This document shows positions 60,524-64,000 of a stretch of DNA of 64,000 nucleotides, piece after piece. Origin of the DNA: Rothia amarae (GTDB lineage Bacteria > Actinomycetota > Actinomycetes > Actinomycetales > Micrococcaceae); contig NZ_CP061538.1 in NCBI RefSeq assembly GCF_014705945.2, forward strand, positions 310,001 through 374,000, written 5' to 3'. The notes under the pieces are model-generated. The model did no database searches, had not been told where the DNA came from, and saw only the letters and a program-made list of their open reading frames with translations. Both the position numbers and the translations under genes were made by a program. Each line of letters begins with the position of its first letter. The stretch's first letter is position 1.

Positions 60524-61741
60524 GTGCGTGGGTCTCTTCTAGCGAAACGTTATTTCCCCCTTTTTTGTGCCACTGCTGTTGCTATCGTCTGCGCGGCTCT
60601 CGCAGGTGTTCTCTCTACTTATTTTCTGCACGCAGTTGAAAATATCTTTCATCATTTAAGCGCTTACCCCCGGTGGGTTCTATTGCTTGCCATGACGTGC
60701 ACAGGGGTTACGGTAGGGCTTCTCTGGTGGTTCGTTCGAGCTAAACCCCTGGGATCGATAAGCGAGGCCTTGGGGCAAAAACTCTCCACCTTTCCTCTCG
60801 CACGAAACACTCTCGATGCCACTTTACAGCTTACGGTGGTAGGGGCAGGAGCTTCGATCGGTCGAGAAGGAGCACCCCGACAGCTAGCGGGTGTCTATTC
60901 TTTTCACTTGAGTACGTTGCTCAAAGTACAGGACCCTGATCGAGCGGTAGTGACGGCGTCGGCGGCAGGGGCGGCTTTGGCAGCAGCGTACAACACGCCT
61001 TGGGCGGGAATCGCATATACGGTGTGCGTAATGATGGGTAGTTGCAACTGGTTCTCTCTTGCAGTGGCATCGGTGACTAGTTGGGGCGCGGTGTTACTCT
61101 CCCATATCTTCTTAGGTAACAACGCCTTTTACCCCCTGACTTTTTCTGCGGTGCGCTGGGAAGTATGGGTCTGGGCAGTTGCCTCTATCCCTCTTATCGC
61201 TGTAGCTGGCTTTGTATTTCGTCAGATAGCGCAGCACGCCAACAAGAAATCTTCCACCGTACAAGGGGCTTTTCTGCCGCTCACCATCGGTGTGGTGCTG
61301 GCGCTAACCGGTCTAGTGATGCTGGTTGCCCCGGATATTTCGGGTAACGGCGTCCTCATTCTTCAGAACGGTTTTGCGGGAAACATTAGTCTCCGAGGTT
61401 TCCTCCTACTGATTCTTCTGAAACCATTTTTTACGTTTCTCACCTTGGCTGCAGGAGCCAAAGGCGGGGTGCTTACTCCTGCGCTTGCCCTGGGCGGTGC
61501 GCTGGGCGGAGCCTGTGCAATAGCGACTGGAAACAGCGAGAGTTTACTGCCGTTCATGGTGGTTGGCGCTGGCGCTTTGCTAGCAGTTTCAGAAAATTCC
61601 ATTGCATTTGGCCTGTTATTTGCGTTGGAACTGGTGCACGCTCCACCGCCGTTGTGGGGTGCAGTCGGTGTAGCTACCTGGGGGAGCGTCTCTCTTGTTC
61701 AGCTGGTACAGCGCAAATACAAGCACTCCGACCAGAGGTAA
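60524..61741 (+). CDS. ClC family chloride channel/antiporter
   Basis: A 405-residue membrane protein with about ten to twelve helices. The ClC filter region is GAGASIGREGAPRQLAGVYS (near residue 110) with the gating Glu in GREG. A further motif is AAGAALAAAYNTPWAGIAYTV (core AAAYNTPWAG). This Pro-shifted GREGAP form recurs in related actinobacterial ClC proteins. The C-terminus lacks CBS domains. GTG start at 60524. Co-transcribed with the preceding hypothetical gene. Exchange of chloride or fluoride with protons is family inference. Confidence 0.85.
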   Translation: MRGSLLAKRYFPLFCATAVAIVCAALAGVLSTYFLHAVENIFHHLSAYPRWVLLLAMTCTGVTVGLLWWFVRAKPLGSISEALGQKLSTFPLARNTLDATLQLTVVGAGASIGREGAPRQLAGVYSFHLSTLLKVQDPDRAVVTASAAGAALAAAYNTPWAGIAYTVCVMMGSCNWFSLAVASVTSWGAVLLSHIFLGNNAFYPLTFSAVRWEVWVWAVASIPLIAVAGFVFRQIAQHANKKSSTVQGAFLPLTIGVVLALTGLVMLVAPDISGNGVLILQNGFAGNISLRGFLLLILLKPFFTFLTLAAGAKGGVLTPALALGGALGGACAIATGNSESLLPFMVVGAGALLAVSENSIAFGLLFALELVHAPPPLWGAVGVATWGSVSLVQLVQRKYKHSDQR

Positions 61742-61877
61742 TATGACAGAACTATCCCCATTAAGGCGGCTAACAATCCCAGCTAAGTGGTGGTAGGTTT
61801 TGCTGTTATGGTGCATTTTGCTCAAAATGTACCGTTCGCACTCGCTTGTACCATTTAGAAACACCAGAAGGACCCCC

Positions 61878-63080
61878 TTGAATCGCTACGCTCACATCGA
61901 TGCAATGCGTGCATTTGCAGTTTTGCTCGTCGTTTTTTCGCATGCAGGACTGACCTTTGTACCCGGCGGATCCGGCGTCACCATCTTTTTTGTCATTTCA
62001 GGCTTTATCATTACGTTCTTGCTCCTGCGAGAACGAGATAAAACTGGAGGGTTCGACCTCGGTGGCTTCTATATGCGACGCCTCATCAAAATCGCCCCGC
62101 CCCTCTTTCTCGCGCTAATCATCCCAACCCTGATCTATATGGCTTTCGGTGGCGCCGTCAATATTGGTGATTTCCTCGGGCAGATTTTCTTCTTCTTTAA
62201 CTGGCGCTATCTTGATTCCCAAGTCACCGTTCTCCCTGGCTCTCATGTCACCTGGTCCCTAGCGATTGAAGAACAGTTCTACCTGGTCTTCGCGCTGATT
62301 TGGCTCTTTGCCGTCAAGAGCAAGCACTACCTCAAAATCGTAGTGAGCCTCGCTATTTTTGCCATTGTATGGTCGAATCTCTCACGATTCTTCCTGTTCC
62401 TCGACGGCGCAAGTTCTGACCGTATTTACTTCGGTACCGATACCCGCGTTGAAGCTATCGCTGTAGGCACTCTCGTGGCTGTCTGGTTCTTTAAATACCG
62501 AAATACCGACATGGTTCAGGGCCGCTCCATCCGTGGGTCTCGGTTTGCCGATTCTTCTCTTACTGGTGCCGGGCGTAGCATTCCCTTGCTGGGCCGTAAC
62601 TGGGTGATTGTGGTAGCTGTAGGAATCTACCTTTTCTCACTCGTAATTCGTGATGATTTCTTCCGCGATACCGCACGCTATTCCCTCCAGGCTATTGCTG
62701 CCGCACTGATGGTGCTGTGGGGTCAGGTAGCTCGACGCCAGCCGCTGGGCACTAAGCTCATGAAACTACTCCAGTGGCGATTCCTGCAGCTGTTGGGACT
62801 TTCCAGCTACTCCATCTACCTCTCTCATGATGTTATTTACCGCCTGGTTGAACCCCACCTGGAATTCTTGCCCCGTCCCGTGATGGTCCTTCTCATGGTC
62901 GCTCTCGGCCTGGTGGTAGGAATTGCCATGTATAAGTTCGTGGAAGTTCCCGCGCTGGCGTACAAAGATCGCCACTTCGCTTCAGCTAATTACAAAGCTG
63001 AGCAAGAAGCCCGCATGATTGCTGCGGCGAATAATACCTCTGACGTTCAGGGGCAGGAAATCCGTCAGGCACAGGACTAA
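61878..63080 (+). CDS. acyltransferase family 3 membrane protein (OafA/YrhL-type)
   Basis: A 400-residue protein with about ten helices. It opens with YAHIDAMRAFAVLLVVFSHAGL, the His and Arg-containing first helix of the family, followed by FFVISGFIITFLLLRERDKTG. A further motif is HVTWSLAIEEQFYLVF (near residue 115), and YLSHDVIYRLV near 315. Such enzymes O-acylate cell-surface sugars or peptidoglycan. There is no periplasmic SGNH domain. TTG at 61878 with AAGGA five bases upstream is preferred over the frame's earlier ATG at 61827. Monocistronic. Confidence 0.87.
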   Translation: MNRYAHIDAMRAFAVLLVVFSHAGLTFVPGGSGVTIFFVISGFIITFLLLRERDKTGGFDLGGFYMRRLIKIAPPLFLALIIPTLIYMAFGGAVNIGDFLGQIFFFFNWRYLDSQVTVLPGSHVTWSLAIEEQFYLVFALIWLFAVKSKHYLKIVVSLAIFAIVWSNLSRFFLFLDGASSDRIYFGTDTRVEAIAVGTLVAVWFFKYRNTDMVQGRSIRGSRFADSSLTGAGRSIPLLGRNWVIVVAVGIYLFSLVIRDDFFRDTARYSLQAIAAALMVLWGQVARRQPLGTKLMKLLQWRFLQLLGLSSYSIYLSHDVIYRLVEPHLEFLPRPVMVLLMVALGLVVGIAMYKFVEVPALAYKDRHFASANYKAEQEARMIAAANNTSDVQGQEIRQAQD

Positions 63081-63106
63081 GTTCCGCCGTCGAATTATTG
63101 AAAAAA

Positions 63107-63146
63107 GAATCGCCGCCGGTTCACCATGAACCGGCGGCGATTCTCT
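63107..63146. terminator. bidirectional terminator between acyltransferase and response regulator
   Basis: Perfect 17-bp stem GAATCGCCGCCGGTTCA (63107-63123) with its complement at 63127-63143, loop CCA. Runs of A at 63101-63106 and T near 63146 face both convergent genes. Confidence 0.85.
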
Positions 63147-63776
63147 TTAAATAAGCCGCATTTCTCGCGCGACGCCGATTGCCGCCGTCCTATTATCCAC
63201 TCCCAGCTTGGAATAGATATGGACGAGGTGGGTTTTTACAGTCGCCTCAGAGATAAAAAGTTGCTTGGCCAGTTGCTTGTTAGTGGCTCCAGTGGCAAGT
63301 GCTTGGAGAAGTTCAATTTCTCGCGGGCTCAAATCGGGAGCGGGGGTGCGCATCCGGTCAAGCAATACCTCAGTGATATGTGGAGAAAGAGTTCTGCGGC
63401 CTGCCGCCGTAGCTAAAACAGCATCGTGCACTTGCTGGGGCGGGGCATCTTTGAGGAGGTAGCCTAGCGCTCCGGCTTCGACCGCTGCCACAATATCCGA
63501 TTGGGTATCAAAAGTTGTTAGCACCAGCACCGGCGGCCCGCCTGCCTGGGTAATAGCCCGGCAAGCTTCTATCCCGTTCATGGGTTTCATCTGTAGATCC
63601 ATGATGACAGCGTCAGGCGCTGTGCCGTTCTGGGTGACCTGCTGTAAAACATCTAGTGCCTCTGCGCCGTCTGAGGCTTCTGCGATAACCTCAATATCTT
63701 CGAAGGAAGTGAAGACTGCTTTCAACCCGGCACGCACGATGGGATGATCGTCAACCAACATAATAGATACGGTCAT
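63147..63776 (-). CDS. NarL/LuxR-type response regulator
   Basis: A 209-residue regulator. The receiver domain has acidic residues D9/D10, the phospho-accepting Asp60 in AVIMDLQMKP, and Lys in YLLKDAPP. The LuxR DNA-binding domain follows (LSPREIELLQALATGATNKQLAKQLFISEATVKTHLVHIYSKLG, core VKTHLVHIYSKLG). ATG at 63776 overlaps the stop of the upstream kinase gene (ATGA), so this is one operon. It is intact, unlike the remnant system near 23.5 kb. The signal is not inferable from this piece. Confidence 0.93.
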   Translation of the reverse strand: MTVSIMLVDDHPIVRAGLKAVFTSFEDIEVIAEASDGAEALDVLQQVTQNGTAPDAVIMDLQMKPMNGIEACRAITQAGGPPVLVLTTFDTQSDIVAAVEAGALGYLLKDAPPQQVHDAVLATAAGRRTLSPHITEVLLDRMRTPAPDLSPREIELLQALATGATNKQLAKQLFISEATVKTHLVHIYSKLGVDNRTAAIGVAREMRLI

Positions 63777-64000
63777 GAGCGTCCTTGGGTAAGCGATGAA
63801 TGAGGTAGGGAAAGAGTCACTACTGTACCTTCACCCGGAGTAGATTCTACGGCCAGCTCTGCGCCGATTTCGACGGCGCGAGCTCGGAGGGATACTAGCC
63901 CGTAGCCTGAGCCATCAGCGGGGTGGGTCGGGTGAGCCTCGGCAGCAAGCGTGGGGATGAAACCGCGGCCGTCGTCAAAAATATCTAAAGTGGTGGTGTG
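63773..64000 (-). CDS. sensor histidine kinase, C-terminal end (start outside window)
   Basis: The 75 visible residues are the end of an HATPase_c domain. The N2-type glycine box is DDGRGF, and the G2 region is SGYGLVSLRARA (residues about 35-45 of the visible part), followed by VESTPGEGTVVTLSLP. This is the NarL-family kinase type that pairs with the response regulator. Reading frame is open to the window edge. TGA overlaps the regulator ATG. Confidence 0.85.
   Translation of the reverse strand, partial: HTTTLDIFDDGRGFIPTLAAEAHPTHPADGSGYGLVSLRARAVEIGAELAVESTPGEGTVVTLSLPHSSLTQGRS

Overview
The window is chromosomal DNA from a medium-GC actinobacterium. Lsr2, DisA next to RadA, an extended actinobacterial RecQ, DUF3180, and the gene orders DUF3180 - two bPH proteins - DUF2520 - panC - lysS - lsr2 - clpC and mutY / disA / radA all point to Micrococcaceae. 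The moderate GC content and gene content suggest Rothia; this is inference from gene order, not from a marker-gene search.

Layout. 1-10 kb: membrane/PH-domain proteins, pantothenate synthesis (panC, with no panD beside it), lysS, lsr2 and clpC. 10-12 kb: a low-GC type IV toxin-antitoxin-like pair (AbiEi/AbiEii) with a symmetric four-site operator over its promoter and start codon. 12-18 kb: DNA repair and signalling (mutY, disA, radA) and a FUSC membrane protein. 18-26 kb: phosphate region, with pstSCAB (high affinity), a YceI protein, the remnant of a deleted two-component system, then DUF47-pit (low affinity) preceded by a candidate structured RNA leader. 26-30 kb: a conserved hypothetical, tRNA-Lys, MmpS-like, MOSC and SDR proteins, and an intact IS5-family element with AAT target duplication. 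30-34 kb: sdhCAB. 34-48 kb: ABC-F ATPase, secreted LGFP-repeat protein, GNAT, PTS EIIBCA, P-type ATPase, DedA, RecQ, TadA. 47.7-51.8 kb: a module of a degenerate ABC ATPase, a YhgE/Pip membrane protein and a TetR regulator, with a TetR-type operator in front. 51.9-56.2 kb: three tRNA-Ser genes (CGA, GCU, UGA) around upp, an orphan winged-helix regulator, an alpha/beta hydrolase and a SixA-like phosphatase. 56.3-64 kb: quinone oxidoreductase, cstA with its YbdD-type partner, a ClC transporter, an acyltransferase, and a NarL-type two-component system cut by the window end.

Most operon ends carry clear hairpin terminators, several of them bidirectional. Two very long perfect inverted repeats (27 and 26 bp arms, 6-nt loops, no T-tract) follow sdhB and the GNAT gene. 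The parts most worth a second look are the AbiE operator/promoter, the leader upstream of DUF47-pit, the ABC-like/YhgE/TetR module with its operator, the fused two-component remnant, and the SDR gene with no normal start codon after its ribosome-binding site. No CRISPR array, rRNA, prophage or replication origin was seen.
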